A stretch of DNA of 64,000 bases, from positions 37,313,425-37,377,424 of the forward strand of contig CAIIXF020000010.1 of NCBI GenBank assembly GCA_903813345.2. Reading direction: 5' to 3'. The DNA is from Owenia fusiformis (Eukaryota; Annelida; Polychaeta; Sabellida; Oweniidae). Shown one piece after another: positions 20,806 through 31,824 of this stretch (position 1 is the first letter of the stretch; each line of letters starts with the position of its first letter). The notes beneath the pieces were generated by a model. It saw only the letters and a program-made list of their open reading frames with translations. It had not been told where the DNA came from and did not search any database. The translations under genes were made by a program, and so were the position numbers.

Positions 20806-21973
20806 GTTAAGGTTCAGCTGGAAAGTAACATTTTGGTAAAAAATTGCTATACCTGCACATGTTATTTTCTGGTACAAAATTAAGTATGAAGGCATGTGTT
20901 TATTTCCTTGCTTTTTTCAGGAAAGTATCATTACACTGTCTACTTTTAGTAAACCTGGAAACAGGTCAATGGTTATCCTGTTCCCGGACTATAGTCCTGT
21001 ACGGAGCCCATACATTTGCCTGTACGATTACAACTTGGGAGAATTATCTACGCCCCTTCCACTTAAGAAACCTACCTCAATGCATTCTAGAACTCAAAAT
21101 GTAACTTCTAATATATTGGAACCGCCGATTGTCTGAGTTAGTTGGCAGAACGAGGTCTTTTTGTTTCTTATGGCTCTTTTGGTCGAAGTTCGATTAAGAT
21201 GGCGGTTATAACGGAATTTCCCGAACTCTTCCGTAATAGCACGAACTTGGTTTTTCGTTACTTCACTTCCATGTAAAATGGATTTGTTTCCGGTAAGAAA
21301 CATTGTTTAACCATTCGGTATACAGTTAAGAGCATAGGATGTCGACATGGCAGTAAATATTGAAAATATTGTCCGAAATTTTCGAAATTCCCTCTTACCC
21401 GAAACAAATCCATTTTACACGGAAGTGACGTAACGAAAAACCAAGTTCGTGCTATTACGGAAGAGTTCGGGAAATTCCGTTATAACCGCCATCTTAATCG
21501 AACTTCGACCAAAAGAGCCATAAGAAACAAAAAGACCTCGTTCTGCCAACTAACCCAGACAATCGGCGGTTCCAATATATTAGAAGTTACATTTTGAGTT
21601 GTAGAATGCATTGAGGTAGGTTTCTTAAGTGGAAGGGGCGTAGATAATTCTCCCAAGTTGTAATCGTACAGGCAAATGTATTGGCTCCGTACAGGACTAT
21701 AGTCCTGGAACGGGATAAGTCAATGGTAGCTCCTGTGCTGTCTGAAAACTTTGAAAGAAAATTTGAAAAAATAGAAAGTGTGAAATATCAGAATTTCCTG
21801 GAGTTCCCATCAAACTCCTACTAGATATTCTTAAAGAAGACAATGTAATGATACTTTCCTGAAAAAAGCAAGGCAATTGACAATTGTCTTCATACTTTAT
21901 TTTGTACCAGAAAATAACATGTGCTGGTATAGCAATTTTTTACCAAAATGTTACTTTCCAGCTGTACCTTAAC
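20806..21973. mobile_element. Outer foldback element interrupted by another foldback
   Basis: The left arm at 20806-20945 (GTTAAGGTTCAGCTGGAAAG, and later TTCAGGAAAGTATCATTACA) is inverted in the right arm at about 21845-21973. Without the insert the element would be about 414 bp. The middle is occupied by the 746-bp element below and its target duplication. Confidence 0.75.
20973..21718. mobile_element. 746-bp palindromic element with 8-bp target duplication
   Basis: Arms of about 330 bp (20973-21303 and about 21388-21718) are nearly perfect inverted copies. The termini are TTATCC(C/T)GTTCC, with GGACTATAGTCCTGTACGG close inside. The 8-bp sequence GTCAATGG flanks both sides exactly (20965-20972 and 21719-21726), as expected of hAT or another 8-bp-duplicating superfamily. 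No coding region is present. The high arm identity and intact duplication suggest recent movement. Confidence 0.88.
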
Positions 21974-22039
21974 TCTTAAATTCTGGGTCTTTCACCCCTC
22001 ATATAGACCCTAGAGTTCATAAATTTTGGTCCTTTTTCC

Positions 22040-22127
22040 CACGGATAGTGGGAAGTCCTCCATCTAGGAGGTATATATACAGCAGAAATAATATAAGTAA
22101 TATATTGAGGACTTCCCACTATCCGTG
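22040..22127. repeat. Hairpin with 21-bp perfect arms
   Basis: CACGGATAGTGGGAAGTCCT plus C at 22040-22060 is exactly inverted at 22107-22127 around a 46-base AT-rich loop. It could be a very small MITE or a hairpin-forming transcript; no strand preference is visible. Confidence 0.75.
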
Positions 22128-22129
22128 CT

Positions 22130-23265
22130 TTTGCCAATTGGGCGATAATAGAGTAAAATTCATTTATGCATTCATTTTCGGACTATAGCTTACAAAGAAC
22201 TAGTGGATTAATCCAACATTTGGATAAGGCATATTGAATGATCAATCATCATATCAAAGCGATCATGCACCTTCAAATCTTTATATGATAGGAAAAACTC
22301 CTTACCAAATTTTCGAATTTCACATACTTTTCCAAGGTATAAGTCCACTAAATGAACGAACCCTAGATAATGGAAATTCCCCTCTTAGAGAAGTCCATCA
22401 ATGTTCATCACGTGACAAACCATATCAACGTGAACTCGACATTAGACATTTTCATATGACTAGTAAAATGTATAACTTAAGTTAAATTGAAGTTTGACCC
22501 CAACCACATGCCTGTCTACAGTGAGTACCCTATAAATACAGTTATTACCCCGGGCTTAGTAGACAGAAAGTGCGATAAATTTTAAACGCAGTATTCTAAA
22601 CATTATTAATAATGAAACTTGAAATCATGGCCAATGTCACTTGTAAATCTTAGATATGTATGCGTATATGTATGTATATGTATGCCAATGGGAAAGTACC
22701 AAAATGGTTAAAGAACACTCCAAGAAAAAGAAAACATCTAAGAGTACACAAATCATAAGAAAAACAAACCCCAACTTTCCCAAATCATAATCAAATGTGA
22801 AAAGAAAGTGTCTAAAAAACCCTCTCCTGCAGTGGATTTTAGTGGGGGGGGGGGGTGCTGGGAAGTCATTCATATTTTAATTTTGAGAAAATGTTCAGGT
22901 TGCCCCAAATTATATTATATTACCCCCAATATATTAGCACCCAATCTAGTACTAAATCCTGGATCCGAGTGTGACTCCCCCACCACTAAGAACCAATATA
23001 ACAATCATAACACCATAACACCATGAAGTATTTCATTCATACTGAAGTCATTACAATATATGTTATGACGTATACATAAAAATTTTGGGTGAGACTTGCA
23101 AATTTGCATAAAATAACACTCAAAATTGAAACTTCTGATTGGGTTTGGTGAAATCACATGAGTTGCCTCGGATATAACCTAGCAAAAGCAAGAATTCACA
23201 CGCTTTTTCTCTAAGAATCACATTATCATAACTACGCCTTTTTGCCCATTTAAGGAGGATGGCAA
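22130..23265. other. Intergenic
   Basis: No supported gene. An 83-codon open frame at 22234 has no family resemblance. A G10 run sits at about 22844-22853. Confidence 0.5.
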
Positions 23266-23269
23266 TCTC

Positions 23270-24640
23270 AATGTTAGTCACAATCGTTTTCTCAGCTTTT
23301 AAGCATATACCTAGTCAGTAACAATCTTTTGACAGATAGCCAGCATGGCTTTGTCCCAGGGAAGTCATGCATCACTCAACTATTACAAGTAATGGAGGAC
23401 TGGACCCAAATTCTGGAAGAAGGGGACCCCTTAGATGCAATATATTTCGACTTCAGTAATGCGTTCGGAGCCGTCCCGCACCAGCGCCTGTTAAACAAAA
23501 TAAACGGCTATGGAATAAAGGGAGACCTCTTTAACTGGATTAAGGCATATCTCCTTGGAAGAAGGCAGAGAGTTAAAATCAACAATAGCTTCTCAACATG
23601 GTCGGATGTCCAGTCTGGAATCCCTCAAGGAACTTGCCTCGGGCCGATCTTATTCATAATGTACATTAATGACATGCCTGACAAGATAAACAGTAATATA
23701 AAAATCTTTGCTGATGATACAAAGATCTATGGACCCGTGAAGAACATTGATGGAAGGAGAAATATTCAACATGATATAGATACCCTTGTGGAATGGTCAG
23801 AAAAATGGCAACTGAAATTTAATCCATCAAAATGTTCAACAATGCACCTTGGAAATAAAAACCCAAAGGAAAACTACACAATGAACAATAACAACATCAA
23901 AGCTACAAAATTAGAGAAAGACCTTGGGGTGCACATGGACCCAGAGTTAAAATTTCATAAACATGTGAATAAATGCACCAGTAAAGCAAATCAAGTATTG
24001 GGAATCATCAATAGAACTTTTTCCAGCCTAGACGAAACAACTCTCCCATTACTTTATAAAACTATGGTAAGACCCCATCTTGAATATGGAAATTCAGTAT
24101 GGCACCCAAGATACCAAATGGACATTAACAAAGTGGAAGACGTCCAAAGGAGAGCAACTAAATTGGTTCCAACTTTGAAACATCTCCCCTATCATGAGAG
24201 GCTCCAGAGGCTCAAATTATATTCCCTGAGTTATAGGAGGAAACGGGGAGATATGATAGAAGTGTACAAGATAATGAATGGAATCTACAATTTGAAAATA
24301 GACCAGTTCTTCAAAAAGTCAACATTACCAACAAGGAAGAGGACATACCCACAAAATAAGAAAACCACAGACTAGACTGGAACTAAGAAAGAATGCCTTC
24401 AGTACCAGGATTGTAGACAACTGAAACTCTCTACCCCAGGATGTTATTGATGCCCCCTCAGTTTCCCGCTTCAAGACCCTCTTAGACAGGACGTGGCACT
24501 CAGATATATACAATAGTCACTAGTGAGCAATAGCACTTTCCCTATCCCTATTCAGTTAAATAAATTAGTACAGATGGGAGAACATTACAGGCTGAAGCCT
24601 CCAAATCCTCCTAAACCTGATGATGATGATGATGATATAT
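23270..24640 (+). mobile_element. 5'-truncated CR1-like LINE, ends in (GAT)n
   Basis: The insert starts inside the RT domain, carries the rest of the ORF and a short 3' untranslated region, and ends with CCTAAACCTGATGATGATGA-type repeats at about 24618-24637. CR1/L2-group LINEs have no poly(A) tail but end in short microsatellites, which fits. No target duplication is evident, which is also usual for that group. Confidence 0.8.
23320..24523 (+). pseudogene. CR1-like LINE reverse transcriptase, broken
   Basis: RT motifs in order: TDSQHGFVPGKSC, YFDFSNAF (motif A Asp), SGIPQGTCLGP and FADDTKIYG (catalytic Asp pair). These are followed by the C-terminal region LYKTMVRPHLEYGNSVW, VQRRATKLVP and RKRGDMIEVYKIMNG, all characteristic of CR1-group LINEs. 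The endonuclease and N-terminal RT are missing. The long frame stops at 24375. The usual ending (LRKNAFSTRIVDN, then NSLPQDVIDAPSVSRFKTLL) continues in another frame to a stop at 24523, with a TGA at 24422-24424 where Trp is expected. So there is one frameshift near 24360 and one nonsense change. Confidence 0.85.
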
Positions 24641-25755
24641 TTTTTGGATTTTATTTTTCTCATAGAATAATAAATATAAAATTGATGGCCAATAATCGTA
24701 ACATCAAAATCAAAGAAATTCAGTTTTAAGCACACAATTACTTGCTATATATGTTGTTGTCAATATCTCTGGATTGTGTCATGGAGTAATATCTCATGAA
24801 AGATCATTAATTAATCTTAAAACTGACTGTTTCTGACAAATTACGAAATATAAAAGTTAGAAACATATTTTTTATCACTGACCAAAGCTCACAGTATGGG
24901 ATAAATCAAAAATAATCATTTTAAGTTTGCAGACTTCTAGTCTGGAATATTATATAATATAGATTGGGCTAACTGTATTTCAACATAAAAGGACTTCCTA
25001 GTGGGTACATGGGCCCTCTGGCATGGGCCAAACCAGGGATTTTCCTTTCACTTTGAAAATGAGTTGTAAACCATAGATCTATTTTTAAATATTAAGGGTT
25101 AAATTGTTTTTTATCCAAATTCTATTACTGTTGAACTATATATCTGCTTTAAATGGGCTTATTAGCCTTTTGCAGATTATTAATGCAGTTGTAGATAAAT
25201 TCTAAAGGCCGACTTTCACATAAAATGCAACATGTGGACATTAGTCTATATCATTTTTATATCTTCATACAACTTGCAAAATTATTCATAATTAAATAAT
25301 AATTTAATACTTAATTATCACTAGGTTCTTTGGAACAAACCAGATTGCTTTCTAGAGAGAGGTGCAGGTTTAATCTCTAGAGCACTAAACGAAACGTTCG
25401 TTGATTGACTATGACCAGAAATTTGGTGTAGTGATATCTTTTAAAACACTTCCGGAAGGGAAAATTTAAAAGCCCTGGCGAGTTGAGTGTTTTGTGAACT
25501 ACCAGTGCTTCTGCCATAAGCAATGGATTTTATTGCACATTTATCAAGTTCAATATGAAATGAACATTCAAACTGACAAACTCAGTTGAAATCCTTTGCT
25601 CAGAAAAGGCGCCAGGTGAGAAAACAAATTACCAACTTTTTATTAATTTCTTACAGGCAACAGTAAGTTTTTTTCTTGACTAGATATCTACCTTTGTCAC
25701 CTTTGGTCTTGAAAAATAATGAAATAATATGATACTCACTACATATCTGGTTACC
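24640..25755. other. Intergenic with a deleted dispersed repeat
   Basis: No gene is supported. Positions 25068-25182 are an inverted, internally deleted copy of the dispersed repeat at 18850-19340. Confidence 0.55.
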
Positions 25756-25761
25756 AGTATG

Positions 25762-26261
25762 CAGGCCTGTCAACTTGGGAACACCTAACATGAGTGACTT
25801 GGAAATGTTGAACACCTCCCCTCAAAATGTGGACACCTTGGTCCAAATCTGGACACCTTGATCCAAATTTTGAACACCTTGGTTTAAATTTTATTACATC
25901 TTGCCAAATTTTGAACACCTCAAATTTTTCGCGCCGCGTTTCAAACATCCGTCAACGGGGGGGGGGGGGGGGGGGGGGGGGGGGGTAGGTACGAAAAATT
26001 TCGAACGGAATGCGTGACATATACATAATTCGCTTGAAAAGTCCGAACGAAATGCGTACATTTTTTTTCGGCGTTCGTATTTTTGCCGTGTAGACGATCT
26101 TTTTTAGAAATTTTTCTACAGAAATATTTTTGCGTGACAATTACCAGGTAAATTGCGTATTTGCGTGACATTTTCTGTCACGCAAAAATAACTGGCGTGA
26201 CTTCAAATTCTTCAGCAAATGCGTGACAAATACGCAAATTGCGGGACAGTTGACAGGCCTG
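25762..26261. mobile_element. 500-bp element with CAGGCCTGTCAACT ends
   Basis: CAGGCCTGTCAACT at 25762-25775 recurs inverted at the right end, closing at 26261 with GACAGGCCTG. Flanking AGTATG is present on both sides (25756-25761 and 26262-26267). CAG-type termini are common in hAT elements, although the visible duplication is 6 rather than 8 bp. The left half has repeated GGACACCTTG/GAACACCTTG phrases; the right half has repeated GCGTGACA phrases. A run of 29 G splits the two halves. No transposase. Confidence 0.6.
25957..25985. repeat. Poly(G) run of 29 bases
   Basis: An uninterrupted run of 29 G, followed by GTAGGTACG. Such a run can form G-quadruplexes and its true length is often unreliable in assemblies. 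Minus-strand open frames that cross it (polyproline) are not genes. Confidence 0.9.
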
Positions 26262-26866
26262 AGTATGTAATATGTCCTAATTTAGGTTACATTGTAAAAC
26301 TCAGCCAAACAAAGCATAAATAACTTACTGATTTAAATTTTGACAGCTCTCGTTGGTATTTGGTTCCTTCATTTTGTCACTGACACAGTCATGTCTATTT
26401 CAATAAGTTAAAACTAGTCTCTAGCTTTATTTCTTGTCTGACATATCTTGTGACCCCCAACTAGGTGTAATTTCCGTGCATATTCATTATTCCGCCAACT
26501 ACGTGGAAAATTGAATCATACGCATTATTATGCTGAGTACTAACATAGTATTCATGGCATTTTAGCACTAATTGAGTACTCATTTCAGTAAATACTAGTG
26601 CTAAATGAGCACTTGTGACATGATTACTGATTTATTGCATGTTTTAGTTAGTACTAAATGAGTACACATATGATTAGTGATAAAATAGCACTAATTTCAT
26701 TGATGTTTCATTACTCAATGAACACTCATCTTTAACCAAACTCGTCTGGCTCAGTTATCTACTCCCTGATTCTGAAATGTCATAGATACTAACGGCGCAG
26801 TATCCAAACTGCGCGCATACTATGCACATAGTTTGAAACACTGTCAAACTGCCGGCATATTTAAAA

Positions 26867-26922
26867 ATGGCAGATGGGGAGGACACGACTCCCAAAAGGA
26901 TGAAAAGTACTGGAAATATAAG
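26867..26922 (+). CDS. Possible first coding exon (MADGEDTTPKRMKSTGNI)
   Basis: The ATG lies in a locally CpG-richer stretch (GGCGCAGTATCCAAACTGCG just upstream). Eighteen codons with an acidic start and a basic KRMK patch are followed by AAG and a possible donor GTTAGA. Without splicing the frame ends after 34 codons. I do not recognise the protein. Joining it to any of the exon-like segments listed below on the same strand gives an early stop, so it may be an unrelated short frame. Confidence 0.25.
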
Positions 26923-26924
26923 GT

Positions 26925-29750
26925 TAGATCAGACAGTACCATTATGTGGAGACTTATTACTTACTTTATGAGTAGGACTCAATTCTTTTTCCCGATTTCA
27001 ACTTAGTTGTCTAAACATATAAGGTTCCTAAGGAGCTTTTGTGTTCAAAATATGCTGTGTTGCGTCATATGTCTGTTTGGCTCATGATCATCTGATTTGA
27101 TACGAAGTATTTTGTATTGTATTTGAGAACTGGATTGAGATTTACTTACAAAACAAAACCCAAGTATTTTCTATTTCTGTTAAAAGTGCGACATCTTTTA
27201 TCACAATGTGAGTATATCTATCATTGAATGGTGAAAACTAATTACAATTGAATGGTGAAAACTAATTATAATTGAACGGTGAAAACTAATTACAATAACC
27301 CAGATGCGAGTAGAAATAATCTTGATTTACGTCATTAAAAATTAAAAATTCAGTCTAAGTAATATCATATTTGAAATCTACATGTAAAACTACATCTATA
27401 AATGTGGTTTTAAAAAGTGTTTATCAACTTTGAAAAATTAATTTTCTTTGAAAATGTGACTTCTAGCTCGGGGAGATTCCCCATAGACCCCATGCTATAA
27501 AATCACAAAAAATGAAATATCTTTTCTTTTAGTGGACAGATAATATTTTGCTTTACTGGACATATTTTCATTAGTAGAAGTATCAGACACATAAGGGTTA
27601 TATGAAAATTGAGCCACTTAAATTGATAATATTCAAGTTTAAGGGAACTTTCTTATATACCTGCCATGTTAATTGACCCGAATCAGCCACCTGGTGGTGA
27701 AACTGGTAACTACTTACTCGCATTTGGGTAATTGAATGGTGAAAACTAATTTGAAGAGTGACACTTGACACCCTGCACCCTTTCAACCTATACATATCTG
27801 CTGTCCCCTTAGAAATCTGCATTTCTGCGATCGCATTGCGATTCCGCAAAAATGGGTGTTGATCGCAAAATTCCAGATTTAGCGCAAAAAAAACGCAAAA
27901 AAAACAAGAAATTTGGAGCTTATTATTGGAGTTGACACATAAAATTGTAAAAGCTAAATATTTCTTTACCTTCTTGAATATGCTTTGCTCTATACATATA
28001 TCGGACATCCATCTGTGTTACTTTAAATAGAAATTAGCGTGAATTCTTCCAGTATTGATAAGTATTTCCATGAAAACGAAATAAATTATTTTTATAAACA
28101 AACAGACACCATTGTTTTGTTTGTGGGGTATTTTGCAGATACATTGAAGTCAAGTCCTATCAGATTCGTCACTCCTTGCGATTTATATGCTTATAGACAG
28201 TAATGTTCTGCTTAATTTGTATAAAATCCAACTTTTTTCTTTATAATATCATGTGCGGGAAACAAACATACTTGGTATTTATTCTGAGTTCGTAATTTGC
28301 AATAGTTTAATTACCGGTATAGTGTTTACCATGGTGCATGCTGGGACTTTCTTGATTGGCGAAGTAGGAAGTTTGTTTTCACTATTTGGTAAGTTTTACG
28401 ATCTATAGGGGACTAGGGGTGAATTTTTACAATCTATTAGGGATGTGCAATACAATTCAGACAATGAAAAGTATAGAGAGGCACTTCAAAGACTTTGTTA
28501 AATTTATGAATTCCGTCGCTATTTGAAATCTTTGATCTGAAAGAGATCTTCAAATTTCAATTTTTCGATGCAAAATCCTTACAAAAAACATAGTGTTTAT
28601 CTTGCAAAATTCAAAATTTTGAAGCAAAATCTTCGCAAAATCCTTAGTTTTTAAATCGCAAAATCCATAATCTTGATCACAAAATTTAAAAAAAAATTCT
28701 AAGGGAACAGTATCTGGGGATGAATTTCCATGGGACACTTGAAATTTGAATTACAGTAACTTTTCAAAGATACCGGGGTGTGGTATTATTGCTGTTCATC
28801 CTGGTTTTATGCTAAAAATACGAATTCTAAATTTCTCACATTTTAGAAAATATATTTATCAATAAGTATACTTGAACTGGTAACATTAGCAATGTAAGTG
28901 ATGGAGTTGTGTGGCCTGTGACCCCCATGATTAGTTACTAACCTCAAATTGACATATTAAGGCAGATCAACCCTTGTAGATACTCCAAAAGTCTATTTGA
29001 TCATTTAAAAAAAAATTGAAGTCACTCCTGTTCTAGAGCTAGCTAACTTTTCAGTAGGGTGTCAAGCAAATGTCATCTGATAAGGGACATGTGATATATC
29101 ATAAGTAATGTCCAGTTTATAAATGTACCATTTGAAAGATAGCAATCTGCAGTAACATCTCAATCAATCAATCAGTCTGAGCCTATATGTTTTCTTTGGT
29201 CTTTCCAAAAATATACATTTTCTCTCAACAATTTGATTGAATTGCCTGATTTTCTTCATTTCAATTTACTTTAGAGAGTTAACTACATGTCTGTTGACTT
29301 AATTCCTTGCTAATTCCTCTCATTTTGCTCTATTCTGCATTCGTAGCATGACCATCAATTATTTTCTTGATCAATAACAACCAGTGCTTAACTGCAATAA
29401 AATCATGAATTAATTTCTTATTTTATGTTGTTTGCTCGTATTGATTTCAAGCAATATCCTAAATATTCCAGTTCTGAAAATTAACAATTATGAGGGGGGG
29501 GGGCAATAATATTATTTTGAAAACTCACTTTAAGCAATGAAAAGTATGGGTCCCTTTTTGTTTGGAATTTGAGGCCATTTAAAGAAATAAGGCCGATTTT
29601 ATGATGAAGGCCGACTTCTCCCAAAATGAGGCTCATTTGAAGTAGTGGACCAAAACCCAGCATAGGAGGGGGGGGGGGCTGGGCCTAATAACTGACATTT
29701 AATTGTGACTAAATCTTTGTGGCTAAATCTTAAAACTCAATACCAGGAAA
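26925..29750. other. AT-rich stretch, intronic or intergenic
   Basis: No coding region is recognised. Three tandem copies of a 25-bp unit with GAATGGTGAAAACTAATTA occur at 27218-27291, with a further copy near 27731. Short phrases of the GCAAAATCC/ATTTTGCGAT kind near 27840 and 28560-28680 suggest old related repeats. Confidence 0.5.
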
Positions 29751-29763
29751 ACCTGTCTGATAC

Positions 29764-30720
29764 GAACAATACTGGGACCAGCCAAACAACACTGAGATCA
29801 GTCAAACAACACTGGGACTAGCCAAACAACACTGGGACTAGCCAAACAGCACTGAGATCAGCCAAACAATATTGGGACAAGCCAAACAACACTGGGACTA
29901 GCCAAACAACACTGGGACTAGCCAAACAGCACTGAGATCAGCCAAACAACACTGGGACTAGCCAAACAACACTGGGACTAGCCAAACAGCACTGAGATCA
30001 GCCAAACAATACTGGGACAAGCCAAACAACACTGGGACTAGCCAAACAGCACTGAGATCAGCCAAACAATACTGGGACCAGCCAAACAACTCTGGGACTA
30101 GCCAAACAACACTGGGACTAGCCAAACAGCACTGAGATCAGCCAAACAATACTGGGACAAGCCAAACAACACTGGGACTAGCCAAAAACACTGGGACTAG
30201 CCAAACAGCACTGAGATCAGCCAAACAATACTGGGACCAGCCAAACAACACTGGGACTAGCCAAACAACACTGGGACTAGCCAAACAGCACTGAGATCAG
30301 CCAAACAATACTAGAACCAGCCAAACAACACTGGGACTAGCCAAACAACACTGGGACCAGCCAAACAACACTGGGACTAGCCAAACAACACAGGGACTAG
30401 CCAAACAATACTGGGACCAGCCAAACAACACTGGGACTAGCCAAAAAATACTGGGACTATCCAAACAGCACTGAGATCAGCCAAACAATACTGAGATCAG
30501 CCAAACAACACTGTGACCAGCCAAACATCTCAGGGTCAAGCTAAACAATACTGGGACCAGCCAAACAACACCGGGACCAGCCAAATAATACTGGGACTAG
30601 CCAAACAATACTGGAACCAGCCAAACAACACCAGGACCAGCCAAACAACACTGAGATTAGCCAAACAATACTGGGACCAGCCAAACAGCACTGAGATCAG
30701 CCAAACAACACCAGGACCAG
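29764..30720. repeat. 20-bp minisatellite array, about 48 copies
   Basis: The unit is GCCAAACAACACTGGGACTA, with recurring variants CAGCACTGAGATCA and CAATACTGGGACCA. Variants are arranged in a repeating order of three to five units in the first half, i.e. weak higher-order structure. Confidence 0.92.
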
Positions 30721-30728
30721 AGAGAGAT

Positions 30729-31537
30729 CAGACAAGAGAGGTGTTGATACATATACAGGTTTTACTGAATTATGACCAAAAAAGCATTCACGTTGAGTGG
30801 GGTTCAGACAAGAGAGGTGTTCGTATATATACAGGTTTTATTGTTAGTACCTCAGTGTAAATACTCACATCTGATTGGTCAATTAGCGGTCAACATTTTT
30901 GCCTGTACCTCACCTGTGCATCATGGGATATCATATTATTGACCGCGTATGTCACTGTATTACACTTGTGAATTATGGGGAATATGATGTCACAATGTTT
31001 ACAGAAAAAAATTGTAGACGGACATTTTGTAAACGTTGATGAAAGTGATATTTTGACTTTGCTAGACGACGAGTATAGCAAAAATACAAAAAGAAACGCA
31101 AAATTAACATTAATTTACTAGTGAGTACGCAGTTATGTGCCGAAAACAGAGAGTCTAGCTACCACTGTCTTCAGATTTTCTTAAAAAAATATTGCTGGCA
31201 TGGTTCGGACAAAAGATTGTGAAATGAAGCCATGATTGATGACTGTCGTCTATATGTGTATTATTAGTTTCTTCTGACTAACAAAACAATTGTAGACCTC
31301 TCCATTCGGTCAACTGTCAAAATTATATACCTCGACCGTAAACCTTAAAACTACTGTTGACCTCGACCTTTGGTCTCTGTCAACAGTAGTTTCTCGGTTT
31401 ACAGTCTCAGTATATACAATTTTGCCAGTTGACATCTGGAGAGGTCAACAATTGTATACTGTATTATGACCAAAAAAGCATTCACATTGAGTGAAGTTCA
31501 GACAAGAGAGTGTTCATATATATACAGGTTTTACTGT
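30729..31537. repeat. Direct repeats of about 75 bp flanking a 0.6-kb block
   Basis: The phrase TATGACCAAAAAAGCATTCA with CAGACAAGAGAG and ATATACAGGTTTTA occurs at 30770-30842 and again at 31464-31536; the second half also occurs at 30731-30762. The block between them ends in a foldback. This looks like a tandem repeat later split by an insertion. Confidence 0.6.
31288..31454. mobile_element. Small foldback element
   Basis: CAATTGTAGACCTCTCC at the left pairs with GGAGAGGTCAACAATTG at the right, and inner segments (AAACTACTGTTGAC with GTCAACAGTAGTTT) also pair. It is about 167 bp, noncoding and MITE-like. Confidence 0.7.
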
Positions 31538-31696
31538 AGTGACTATTAACAGTTTAGTTTAGCTATATTCAAAGAATTCCACCAAGGGAAACTGAACTTT
31601 CATTGATTGGTGTAAAAATAGCCTCAAGGGGGCAATCTTATAGTCATTTATGAGAGAGATAAATAAAAGACATTTATTTGACTCTTGTATTTACAG

Positions 31697-31823
31697 GGAG
31701 ACATAGACATGTAACAAGTGGATCCCATCATAACAAAACAGTCGGATATGGATATGGATATGGATCGGAAAAACTCTTAAGGAGAATCAATACAACAGAC
31801 TGGAAGCTAACAGTCTAATAGAT
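31697..31823 (+). other. Exon-like segment with consensus splice sites
   Basis: Preceded by TTGTATTTACAG and followed by GAT then GTAAGTCA. The best frame (RHRHVTSGSHHNKTVGYGYG and on to TTDWKLTV) ends in a stop four bases before the donor. It may be a noncoding or UTR exon of a plus-strand transcript. Not recognised. Confidence 0.28.
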
Positions 31824-31824
31824 G

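Noticed and set aside
25941-26171. Minus-strand frames with long polyproline
   Set aside because: Polyproline is the translation of the 29-base G run inside a mobile element.
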